Assembly (NCBI GenBank): GCA_017961175.1
Contig: JAGCXV010000022.1
Location: 1-59,318 of the forward strand
DNA length: 59,318 nucleotides
Source: Bacteroidales bacterium
GTDB lineage: Bacteria; Bacteroidota; Bacteroidia; Bacteroidales; UBA932
Direction of reading: 5' to 3'
Positions 42,407 through 48,732 of this stretch are shown here, piece after piece. How positions within the stretch are numbered: the first letter of the stretch is position 1; each line of letters opens with the position of its first letter. The position numbers were made by a program, and so were the translations under genes. A model generated the notes under the pieces. That model made no database searches. It was not told the DNA's origin and worked only from the letters and a program-made list of their open reading frames with translations.

Positions 42407-42937
42407 CTATTTCACCACAAGCTTTGTTTCATAAATCGTCCTGCCCCGGAACTCCCTATAATCGACATCCGTGAGCGTCAAAGTAAAAGCCGGCACCTCA
42501 ACTGCTTCCACTATCCTCTTCAAGCCACCAAGCCCAATCTTCGCCTCTCTCCCCACCCTGCCCAGAGTAACGTGCAGCTTGAACTCCGACTCAATCACGC
42601 ACCCCATCTTTTCCATATCCTCCCTGATTCTTTTCGTCAGAGTCAGAAAACTCTCTGGCACATTACTGGCAGTCAAATAGATAACACCTCCACCTGAACG
42701 CTTCCCGAAGACATCCACCTTGTCAAATGTCAGCGCTGGAGCCGAGAATCCTTTCAGATGTTTCTCCAGCATCGGCCTCAGATCAACCCCAACCGGCGTC
42801 TCATCCAAAAACGCAATTGTAATATGATGGAACCCGTTCTGCCACCTTACCGGCACATCCCACAACACATCCTTCAGCTCGGTAAACCAGCCCGCATTCA
42901 TCCTGAGCGGAACCCGTATCTCCAAATATGATTGCAT
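42407..42937 (-). CDS. 2H phosphoesterase (LigT / 2'-5' RNA ligase-like)
   Basis: Protein of 176 residues of the 2H superfamily. Both catalytic HxTx motifs are seen: HHITIAF near residue 38 and LHVTLGRVG near 128. The superfamily acts on 2',3'-cyclic phosphates or 2'-5' RNA linkages, in RNA repair or nucleotide turnover. The position, in the accessory patch and upstream of the C_GCAxxG_C_C gene in the same direction, suggests co-transcription with it; the upstream nuclease-helicase ends 24 nt before it. The natural substrate is unknown. Confidence 0.83.
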   Translation of the reverse strand: MQSYLEIRVPLRMNAGWFTELKDVLWDVPVRWQNGFHHITIAFLDETPVGVDLRPMLEKHLKGFSAPALTFDKVDVFGKRSGGGVIYLTASNVPESFLTLTKRIREDMEKMGCVIESEFKLHVTLGRVGREAKIGLGGLKRIVEAVEVPAFTLTLTDVDYREFRGRTIYETKLVVK

Positions 42938-42961
42938 AATACTTTTCCTCAGCGAAAAAAA

Positions 42962-44836
42962 CTAAGCCTTTAGATTAATCACAGACTTGAAATAATCACG
43001 GAGAGCCTCATCCTCACAAAAGACATAGCAACCCTTTTGTCCTCTGGTTAACAGTGTCTTATATGTATTTAAAATAAGATGTCGAGCTTCATCATCATTT
43101 GCTTTTCTAATTCCAGAGGATTTGTCATCCTTGGAAATAGCCTCCTTGACGGTTTTTACTCTTCCTGAAGCTTTGTCAAATATCAAATCCTTACCAATCA
43201 AAACTCCTACGTAATCAAACTCCAATCCTTGGGCAGTATGGATACAACCTACTTGCTCAAATGAGTTCGGATTAATTGCCCAGATGCTATCATTTTCAAG
43301 GTTCCATTTAGCTTTAAAGTCATCACCAATCACAATATCATACTCTCCCCTGTGGAACTTCACATCCCAATCATAACAATAGCCGGCCACCATTCTGGCT
43401 TTATTGTTAATCTCGTTTCTCTTTCTGAGAGCTTCTCGCATCTCAACAGGGTTATCGAAGATTTTGAAGTCGTAATTCAATTCCGTCAGATTCACCGGAA
43501 TTGTTTCTTCCCCACGCTGTAAAAGATTATCAACGAATTGAATATAAGCATCGCTTCCATTGCATCTGAACTGAGAGACCAGCTTGGTTTCATCGTTCAT
43601 GACCAATCTGGAATTAAGGGCAACACACCACTTCTTTATTTCCTCGACAGAGCCAATATCTTTTGTCGTTACAGCCTGGTTTTCGTCAAGCAAAAAGATG
43701 GAAAGCAGGGAAGACTGTATGCACTCTTTCACCTGATTCTCGCCACCCCAATCACGATACATCTGTTTCACAAGGCGATGAGCCTCATCGACGATTAAGC
43801 AGTCATACATTTTTGCGGGACAGTGGGAGAGCCCGAATGGAGATCTGAACAATGATTTGATTTCAACGGCAGATTTGGCTTTCCCTTTTGACAACAAAGA
43901 CAAGAAAGCATTGCGGGGAGCACTGTTCTTTGTTACATAACTTGCGTTATATCCCGACTTTATGAATGACATTAGAAGATTGACAGCCAATACAGATTTG
44001 CCCGTCCCAGGACCTCCTTGAATAACAATTGTCCTTCTCTTTCTGTCGGCTTGACATTGAGACATAACCTTTAAGCACATGTCAAAGCAAACAACCTGTT
44101 CATCTAATAAAAGAAACTCATCGTTCCCCTTAACCATAGAGACCAATGAATCCTGCAAAGATTTCGAAGGACGTATTCTTCCTTGCTCTATCAAATACAA
44201 TAAATCCCCACGGGAAGATCTTTTCCTAACAAACTTTTTGATGAAATCGGAAAAAGCAGCAACATCACTTTTGATAAAGAAGGGTGCTTCTTTATACCAT
44301 TCTTTATATATTGGATTTGAAAGAGTTGAGCGATATTCGGGTAAGTAATTGTGCAAATAAGCACAAGGAACCAAGCTTATGCTTTGGTCTGAGACAACTT
44401 GGGAATAATTGCTTATAAAACGGGCATAAGAATAAGCCTGGTACGACGGGTGACAGACAATGCGATTATCCTTAGCAACAAAGGTCCTGACACTATACCG
44501 CATTTCATCATCAACGACCTCTGCTTTTTCCCACTGCTTCAGTTCAACAATAACTATATGATTCCTATCTCTTTCATCAGCACCGGAAATGATAAAATCA
44601 ACACGTTTGGATGTCAGAGGAATATTGTACTCGATTGCAATCTGCACATTATCATCAATCTCCTTGCAATCAACAACATTTCGCATAAACTGCATCGAAT
44701 TATGCCAAGAAATATACTCTCTAGAATGGCCAGCATTCAATCCATGCCTATAAATTTCCTCGAGAATAATATCCTCTATTCGGCTAAGCCTTACATCCTC
44801 AACAAACTGATGCTTCGTGTTATTGTAAACTATCAT
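42962..44836 (-). CDS. Nuclease-helicase of the DUF2075 family
   Basis: Protein of 624 residues. The first 140 residues look like a PD-(D/E)xK nuclease: Asp80 in SKRVDFIISG and Glu98-Leu-Lys100 in IVIVELKQWEKAE. The C-terminal 370 residues are a DUF2075 SF1-like helicase/ATPase: Walker A QGGPGTGKSVLAV near 275, Walker B DCLIVDEAHRL, motif IV/V region GCIHTAQGLEFDYVGVLIG and the closing LLTRGQKGCYVFCED. Such fusions are frequent in defence islands, but no partner system is visible, so a role in defence is inference. The gene is clearly AT-richer than the housekeeping genes. A perfect 12-bp palindrome lies 25 nt upstream. Confidence 0.85.
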   Translation of the reverse strand: MIVYNNTKHQFVEDVRLSRIEDIILEEIYRHGLNAGHSREYISWHNSMQFMRNVVDCKEIDDNVQIAIEYNIPLTSKRVDFIISGADERDRNHIVIVELKQWEKAEVVDDEMRYSVRTFVAKDNRIVCHPSYQAYSYARFISNYSQVVSDQSISLVPCAYLHNYLPEYRSTLSNPIYKEWYKEAPFFIKSDVAAFSDFIKKFVRKRSSRGDLLYLIEQGRIRPSKSLQDSLVSMVKGNDEFLLLDEQVVCFDMCLKVMSQCQADRKRRTIVIQGGPGTGKSVLAVNLLMSFIKSGYNASYVTKNSAPRNAFLSLLSKGKAKSAVEIKSLFRSPFGLSHCPAKMYDCLIVDEAHRLVKQMYRDWGGENQVKECIQSSLLSIFLLDENQAVTTKDIGSVEEIKKWCVALNSRLVMNDETKLVSQFRCNGSDAYIQFVDNLLQRGEETIPVNLTELNYDFKIFDNPVEMREALRKRNEINNKARMVAGYCYDWDVKFHRGEYDIVIGDDFKAKWNLENDSIWAINPNSFEQVGCIHTAQGLEFDYVGVLIGKDLIFDKASGRVKTVKEAISKDDKSSGIRKANDDEARHLILNTYKTLLTRGQKGCYVFCEDEALRDYFKSVINLKA

Positions 44837-44860
44837 ATAATGGTCTATGTCACAAAGAAA

Positions 44861-44872
44861 TTATCGCGATAA
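44861..44872. promoter_or_regulatory. Palindromic operator candidate upstream of the nuclease-helicase
   Basis: TTATCGCGATAA is a perfect 12-bp palindrome, 25 nt before the start codon of the DUF2075 gene and in the region where a regulator could block transcription. Confidence 0.4.
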
Positions 44873-44902
44873 AAAAGTGCCTTTTCATTGTCTTTATTTC
44901 CT

Positions 44903-45682
44903 TCATTGGGTTATGGTGGTAGAGGTGGAGTCTGTTGGTTTTGTAGAGTTTGAGGTATTTGTGGTAATTGTTGAGTCTGTGGAATCTGTGGGATATTCAA
45001 GGGTATCGGGGTCTTTTTGGCCGGTCTCTATGTCGTAGATTTCATCGTTGTGGGAATCAATGTAGAGGAGATATACCTGGGCGGTGCTGTCTTCGTCTCC
45101 AGGGTCGATGCTCAGGATAATGCAGCCAAGCGGGGCGGCGCCATAATAGATGAAATAGTCTGACTGGTACTTGCACATCTCTTTCTCTATGGCTTTTATT
45201 TCATAGCCGTCGCCCTTTTTGAAAGGAGGCTCAAAGAGTTCCACGGTATCAGGAGGGCCGTAGAGGGTGGTGAGGCTGTCTTTGACGCGGAAGTATTCAG
45301 ATTCCACCTCTGCCCAGGAAGTGCGGTCCGGGAAGGAAAGTGATACTCGGCGAACAAGTCTGCTCCGTGGGGTGCCGCCAACAGTAATCTTAACAGGTTT
45401 GTCCTGGTAAGTGCCGCTCAAAAAGATGAAGTTCCCGTCTCTTTGGAATTCTTCAAATCCCAATGACTTGAGAGTGTCTGCATAAGAAATGTAGTTGCCG
45501 GCTATGGGGATGCCCAGGAAAGGCAGGTGCATTAGCTGCTTGTTCTTTTCAGCTATATTTTTGATGTCTTGGGAGTAAGTTAGAAGCTTCTTTACGGAAC
45601 GGCAGGACTGGCAAGACTGCAGGGCAGAGCACAGGAGAAGTGCGGACAATAATACTGCAGTTATGCAAGCGAGCCGTTTCAT
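44903..45682 (-). CDS. Lipoprotein of unknown function with Thr/Ser-rich tail
   Basis: Lipoprotein of 259 residues. I start at ATG 45682, giving MKRLACITAVLLSALLLCSALQSC with Cys24 as lipid site; the longer frame adds 20 residues lacking signal features. The middle has two similar beta-rich halves (LKSLGFEEFQRDGNFIFLSG and VTVGGTPRSRLVRRV type). The last 25 residues are almost only Thr, Ser, Asn and Pro (TDSTDSTITTNTSNSTKP), likely a flexible surface tail. I do not recognise the family. Promoter TAAATTTG lies 61 nt upstream. Codon use is like the housekeeping genes, unlike its two accessory neighbours. Confidence 0.72.
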   Translation of the reverse strand: MKRLACITAVLLSALLLCSALQSCQSCRSVKKLLTYSQDIKNIAEKNKQLMHLPFLGIPIAGNYISYADTLKSLGFEEFQRDGNFIFLSGTYQDKPVKITVGGTPRSRLVRRVSLSFPDRTSWAEVESEYFRVKDSLTTLYGPPDTVELFEPPFKKGDGYEIKAIEKEMCKYQSDYFIYYGAAPLGCIILSIDPGDEDSTAQVYLLYIDSHNDEIYDIETGQKDPDTLEYPTDSTDSTITTNTSNSTKPTDSTSTTITQ

Positions 45683-45743
45683 TTTTGGGCGGATCTTAAG
45701 ATTGTAAGTGCGTTTCTGGAATTGTTCCTTGCTGGAGAACACT

Positions 45744-45751
45744 CAAATTTA
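45744..45751 (-). promoter_or_regulatory. -7 promoter element for lipoprotein gene
   Basis: The minus strand reads TAAATTTG, 61 nt upstream of the start codon at 45682. Confidence 0.55.
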
Positions 45752-45846
45752 CGAAATTTTACAATCGGGGGCAAATACGATTACAGGATTGACAAGAAGT
45801 GAAGGGGTTTTTGAGGCGGGGGTGTATAAAATAAGCATCGAGGCCG

Positions 45847-45854
45847 TACTTTTG
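45847..45854 (+). promoter_or_regulatory. -7 promoter element for DUF1016 gene
   Basis: TACTTTTG matches TAnnTTTG and ends 20 nt before the ATG at 45875. Confidence 0.6.
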
Positions 45855-45874
45855 ACGAAGTTACTGAAGTTGCT

Positions 45875-46936
45875 ATGGAGAATAAGGGGTTAAAGCCGGT
45901 TGGAATAATCGATGATGATTATTTGCGTTGGGTGAAAGAGATTAGTTCCAGGTACAGGAAGGGACAGATTAAGGCTGCGATGAAGGTCAATCAGGAAATG
46001 TTGAGATTCTACTGGGAACTTGGACGGGATATTGTGGAGAGGAATGCGGAGAACAAATATGGAAGCAGGTTCTATGCGGCTTTAAGTAAAGATCTAAAGA
46101 ACTTAATTGGTAATGAGAAGGGTCTATCAGCGAGGAATCTAATGTATGCTAAGAATTTATACCTATTATATTACTCCTCTTCAAAGAATTTGCAGCAAGT
46201 TGCTGCAAATTCTTTGAACAACATATTCTGTATACCTTGGGGACATCATATATTGTTAATTGACAAATGCCATAGTGATTGCACCAAAGCCTTGTTTTAC
46301 GTTCAGAAAACTCTAGATAATGGATGGAGCAGAAATACCTTATTGAATTATATAGACGCTGACCTTTATGAACGGTCGCAGAACGCGTTGACAAATTTCA
46401 GACGGACTCTGCCGGAAGTAAGCAGTGACTTAGCACTTGAACTGGCGAAAGACCCATATAATTTCTCTTTTACCGGAATATCCGGCATATATAATGAGCG
46501 TAAGTTGAAGGATGCTCTTGTGGATAACATATCCCAACTACTGCTGGAACTGGGCACTGGATTCGCTTACGTTGGAAAAGAGTATTGCCTGCATATCGGA
46601 GATAATGAAAAGTTTATAGACCTTCTGTTCTATAATCTAAAGCTGTCTTGCTATGTTGTCGTGGAGGTTAAAATTGGTAAGCTGGATTTTGCTGATATTG
46701 GTCAATTGAGCGGATATGTGGTTGCTTGTAACCATTTGCTAAGAAAGGACGGGCGGGATAATCCAACTATAGGACTTCTTATATGCAAGGAAAAGGACTA
46801 TCTTATAGCTCAATATGCACTTGAGGCGAGCAATCAACCAATTGGAATATCAGAGTATGAACTGGCAAAACTTTATCCGGAAAGAGTTGAGGGTACTATT
46901 CCTTCTATCGATGAGATAAAAACCAAACTGAAGTAA
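45875..46936 (+). CDS. DUF1016/YhcG-type PD-(D/E)xK nuclease with in-frame palindrome
   Basis: Protein of 353 residues. The N-terminal DUF1016 helical domain (1-100) has the YRKGQIKAAMKVNQEMLRFYWELGRDI block. After a short linker comes IPWGHHILLIDKC and NGWSRNTLLNYI, both family hallmarks. The C-terminal YhcG nuclease domain holds FIDLLFYNLKLSCYVVVEVK, with Asp and the Glu-x-Lys (VEVKIG) as catalytic residues. YhcG proteins are linked to mobile elements, restriction islands and DNA repair. The linker, residues 102-115 (SSKNLQQVAANSLN), is encoded by a perfect palindrome. The gene is AT-rich and has its own promoter and terminator hairpin, so it looks like an independent acquired cassette. Confidence 0.87.
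   Translation: MENKGLKPVGIIDDDYLRWVKEISSRYRKGQIKAAMKVNQEMLRFYWELGRDIVERNAENKYGSRFYAALSKDLKNLIGNEKGLSARNLMYAKNLYLLYYSSSKNLQQVAANSLNNIFCIPWGHHILLIDKCHSDCTKALFYVQKTLDNGWSRNTLLNYIDADLYERSQNALTNFRRTLPEVSSDLALELAKDPYNFSFTGISGIYNERKLKDALVDNISQLLLELGTGFAYVGKEYCLHIGDNEKFIDLLFYNLKLSCYVVVEVKIGKLDFADIGQLSGYVVACNHLLRKDGRDNPTIGLLICKEKDYLIAQYALEASNQPIGISEYELAKLYPERVEGTIPSIDEIKTKLK
46180..46218. repeat. Perfect 39-nt palindrome inside the DUF1016 gene
   Basis: Two 19-nt arms (left arm begins TTCAAAGAATTTGCAG) are exact reverse complements around a single G at 46199. The length equals 13 codons, so it can be present without a frameshift. The centre reads CAAGTTG. Confidence 0.9.
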
Positions 46937-46953
46937 ACAAGAATAGCATTTGT

Positions 46954-46982
46954 AAAATCGTCCCCAAGTTGGGGACAATTTT
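46954..46982 (+). terminator. Hairpin after DUF1016 gene with CAAGTTG centre
   Basis: AAAATCGTCCCCAA pairs with TTGGGGACAATTTT (one mismatch) around a single G. Located 17 nt after the stop; the right arm ends in TTTT, so it probably terminates the DUF1016 transcript. Confidence 0.7.
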
Positions 46983-47016
46983 AAATAGCTACATTAACTA
47001 ACTGATCACCAATGTT

Positions 47017-47049
47017 TTGAATTTATCCACAACTTGTGGATAAATTCAA
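47017..47049. repeat. Perfect 33-nt palindrome made of two inverted DnaA-box sequences
   Basis: TTGAATTTATCCACAA and its exact reverse complement flank one C at 47033. Each arm contains TTATCCACA, the strongest form of the DnaA box. The centre is CAACTTG, the complement of the CAAGTTG centre of the two palindromes before it. Confidence 0.85.
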
Positions 47050-47051
47050 GA

Positions 47052-47082
47052 AAACCACCTGGGTGGGGTGCCCGGGTGGTTT
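47052..47082 (-). terminator. GC-rich hairpin terminator for the small leftward gene
   Basis: On the minus strand AAACCACCCGGG pairs with the later CCCAGGTGGTTT (12 bp, one G-T pair) around 7 nt and is followed by TTTTCTT. Confidence 0.75.
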
Positions 47083-47131
47083 CAAGAATGGGAGAGGAAG
47101 AATAACGCGGATAGTTTCCTGCTTTAGCAGA

Positions 47132-47206
47132 TTACCTGTAGTTTTCCACGTAATCAATCAGGCCGATTCCAAAGAAGGCCAGAATCATTCTAAATGTGCG
47201 TTTCAT
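47132..47206 (-). CDS. Small peptide gene, 24 residues, unknown function
   Basis: Reading leftward from ATG 47206: MKRTFRMILAFFGIGLIDYV then ENYR and stop. A basic N-terminus, a short hydrophobic core (MILAFFGIGLI) and a polar end suggest a membrane-associated peptide. It is framed by its own -7 promoter element (47250-47257) and a strong terminator hairpin (47052-47082), giving a transcript of about 190 nt with no other coding capacity. That arrangement, in an otherwise gene-free 357-base gap, is the main support. It could also be a leader peptide or part of a small RNA. No family recognised. Confidence 0.5.
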   Translation of the reverse strand: MKRTFRMILAFFGIGLIDYVENYR

Positions 47207-47249
47207 AACCACTAACTCTTTAATACAATGTGTAACACTTAATACACTG

Positions 47250-47257
47250 CAAAAGTA
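47250..47257 (-). promoter_or_regulatory. -7 promoter element for the 24-residue peptide gene
   Basis: The minus strand reads TACTTTTG, 43 nt upstream of ATG 47206. Confidence 0.55.
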
Positions 47258-47267
47258 TAGTGGCGGT

Positions 47268-47284
47268 TTGACAAGTTTTGTCAA
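47268..47284. promoter_or_regulatory. Inverted repeat near the -33 region of the small-gene promoter
   Basis: TTGACAA and TTGTCAA with a 3-nt spacer form a symmetric site 10-27 nt upstream of the -7 element, between the flavodoxin-like gene stop and the small gene. It could be an operator. Confidence 0.4.
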
Positions 47285-47293
47285 GAAAAAAAA

Positions 47294-48121
47294 TTACCTG
47301 ATTACCTGGGTGAATTCCGGTTGCTGGCCGTCAAGGACGGTTACGTAGACCTTTACAGGGCCCATTGGAGGGAGCTTGGCGTCCGGGTTGTCTTCCCGTG
47401 GAAGTGGAACGGCGGTGAAGAGGTACTCGGTTCCGCCCGGGATGGTGCGCTGAGCAACGGATTCTGCCTTGGCATTGAGCATCGGGTAGCCGTTGACGGC
47501 AGCGTCGAAGATAGCGGCCTCTTCTTCGGTGGCTGGATGGTTATTTTGGAAGTCTTCCAGTTTGGTGAATTCTCCTTCAATGAAGCCGTTTTCCTTGAGG
47601 AAGCGGTCTATTTCATCCTTGATCTTGCTTATTCTGGCGGCACGGACTCCGTAGCCAGGTAGGATTTCTGCGTTTGGCTGCTTGGCCTTAAGATCCTTGA
47701 CACTGGAATCAAGGCCACCGCTGCCGAAGGTGCAGAAAGGAACAACCTTCTTGCCGGAAAGGTCGGCCTGGCCCAGGAAGGTGGCAACAGGAGGAGCGTA
47801 GGTGCCGAACCAAACAGGATATCCCAGGAAGATTACATCATACTCCGCGATGTTGCGGGTTAAAGGCTTGATTTCCGGAAGGATCCCCTCTTCCCTCTCC
47901 TTGCCGCTGCGCTCGATGGTGGCCTGGAAGTCTCCGTCGTAAGGGACGGTTGCCTCGATGGCCTCGATGTCCGCGTTAAGACGGGCCTGGATCTCTTCAG
48001 CCACGGCCTTGGTGTTGGAGGTCTGGGAATAATACAGAACCAGATACTTCGGTTCAGGTTTCTTTTCCGTGCAGGATGCCGCGAATATCATTGCTGCAAG
48101 TACTATCAATAACCGTTTCAT
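47294..48121 (-). CDS. Flavodoxin-like lipoprotein
   Basis: Lipoprotein of 275 residues (AMIFAASC, Cys17). The flavodoxin fold starts YLVLYYSQTSNTKAVAEEI, with SQTSNTK as the FMN phosphate loop; FLGYPVWFGTYAPPVATFL and PFCTFGSGGLDSSVKDL are the two later FMN-contact loops of the FldP/flavodoxin_4 type. After about residue 180 an extra domain of 90 residues follows, not part of the flavodoxin fold. A flavodoxin anchored outside the cytoplasm would act in periplasmic electron transfer, which is inference. It is the last gene of a leftward group with a small lipoprotein and the RING-like gene upstream. Confidence 0.85.
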   Translation of the reverse strand: MKRLLIVLAAMIFAASCTEKKPEPKYLVLYYSQTSNTKAVAEEIQARLNADIEAIEATVPYDGDFQATIERSGKEREEGILPEIKPLTRNIAEYDVIFLGYPVWFGTYAPPVATFLGQADLSGKKVVPFCTFGSGGLDSSVKDLKAKQPNAEILPGYGVRAARISKIKDEIDRFLKENGFIEGEFTKLEDFQNNHPATEEEAAIFDAAVNGYPMLNAKAESVAQRTIPGGTEYLFTAVPLPREDNPDAKLPPMGPVKVYVTVLDGQQPEFTQVIR

Positions 48122-48144
48122 ACGTTTTGTTTGTTATGTCTTTG

Positions 48145-48693
48145 TTAGTACTCGCGCATAGACTCAAACTTGACGGCAGTGTCTTCTCCGGCTTTCTTGT
48201 AGTCTCCATTGAAACCGTCTCCACGGCCCTCTACGATACCCTCGAAGGTGCCGAGAACGTCTCCGTTAGGGGAAAGTTCCTCAAAGACAACCTTGTTGAA
48301 ACCGTTAGGATTAGGTTCGTTCTTTTTTATCAGGAGGCCGGTGACAGGATGGTCTATCTCATAAGCAGAGTCATATTCAACGTAACCGCAGATCTGGCCG
48401 TCGCTGACCTTGTCCCATTCAATGGTAAAGTGGAAAATGGCGGGTACATCACCTACTTTTCCCGGGTATTTCCAGAGATCATCATCGTTGATGAGAAGTT
48501 CCATATCTCCAAAAGAAGAAGGGATAACTGCCTCCATAGGCGGTTCCATAGGTCTGGATTCCAGGCAGAGGGCATCTGTCAGATCCTGGGCATAGAGAGT
48601 ACGGTCTGAGTTTTCCATCTTGCTTTTGTCTCTGCAGGAAACAAAGCAAACCGCAATGATCAGGGTGGCGGTCAAGAGTAAAAGCTTTTTCAT
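48145..48693 (-). CDS. Small lipoprotein of unknown function
   Basis: Lipoprotein of 182 residues with signal LIIAVCFVSC (Cys20). The mature part reads as an acidic beta-rich domain, with FGDMELLINDDDLWKYPGKV and a Gly-rich stretch (GTFEGIVEGRGDGFNGDYKK) near the end. I recognise no family. It lies 23 nt upstream of the flavodoxin-like gene and 39 nt downstream of the RING-like gene, all in one direction, so a shared transcript is likely. Confidence 0.7.
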   Translation of the reverse strand: MKKLLLLTATLIIAVCFVSCRDKSKMENSDRTLYAQDLTDALCLESRPMEPPMEAVIPSSFGDMELLINDDDLWKYPGKVGDVPAIFHFTIEWDKVSDGQICGYVEYDSAYEIDHPVTGLLIKKNEPNPNGFNKVVFEELSPNGDVLGTFEGIVEGRGDGFNGDYKKAGEDTAVKFESMREY

Positions 48694-48732
48694 AAGTGTA
48701 TGTGTTTGTGATTTATTACTTGTGGGTTAAGT

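Noticed and set aside
42962-46936. Accessory patch as a complete defence island or prophage
   Set aside because: No integrase, phage structural gene, restriction-modification pair or attachment repeats were found; only isolated nuclease-type genes.
47017-47049. Paired DnaA boxes as chromosomal origin
   Set aside because: No dnaA or dnaN gene, no further box cluster and no long AT-rich unwinding region nearby; only two boxes in one palindrome.
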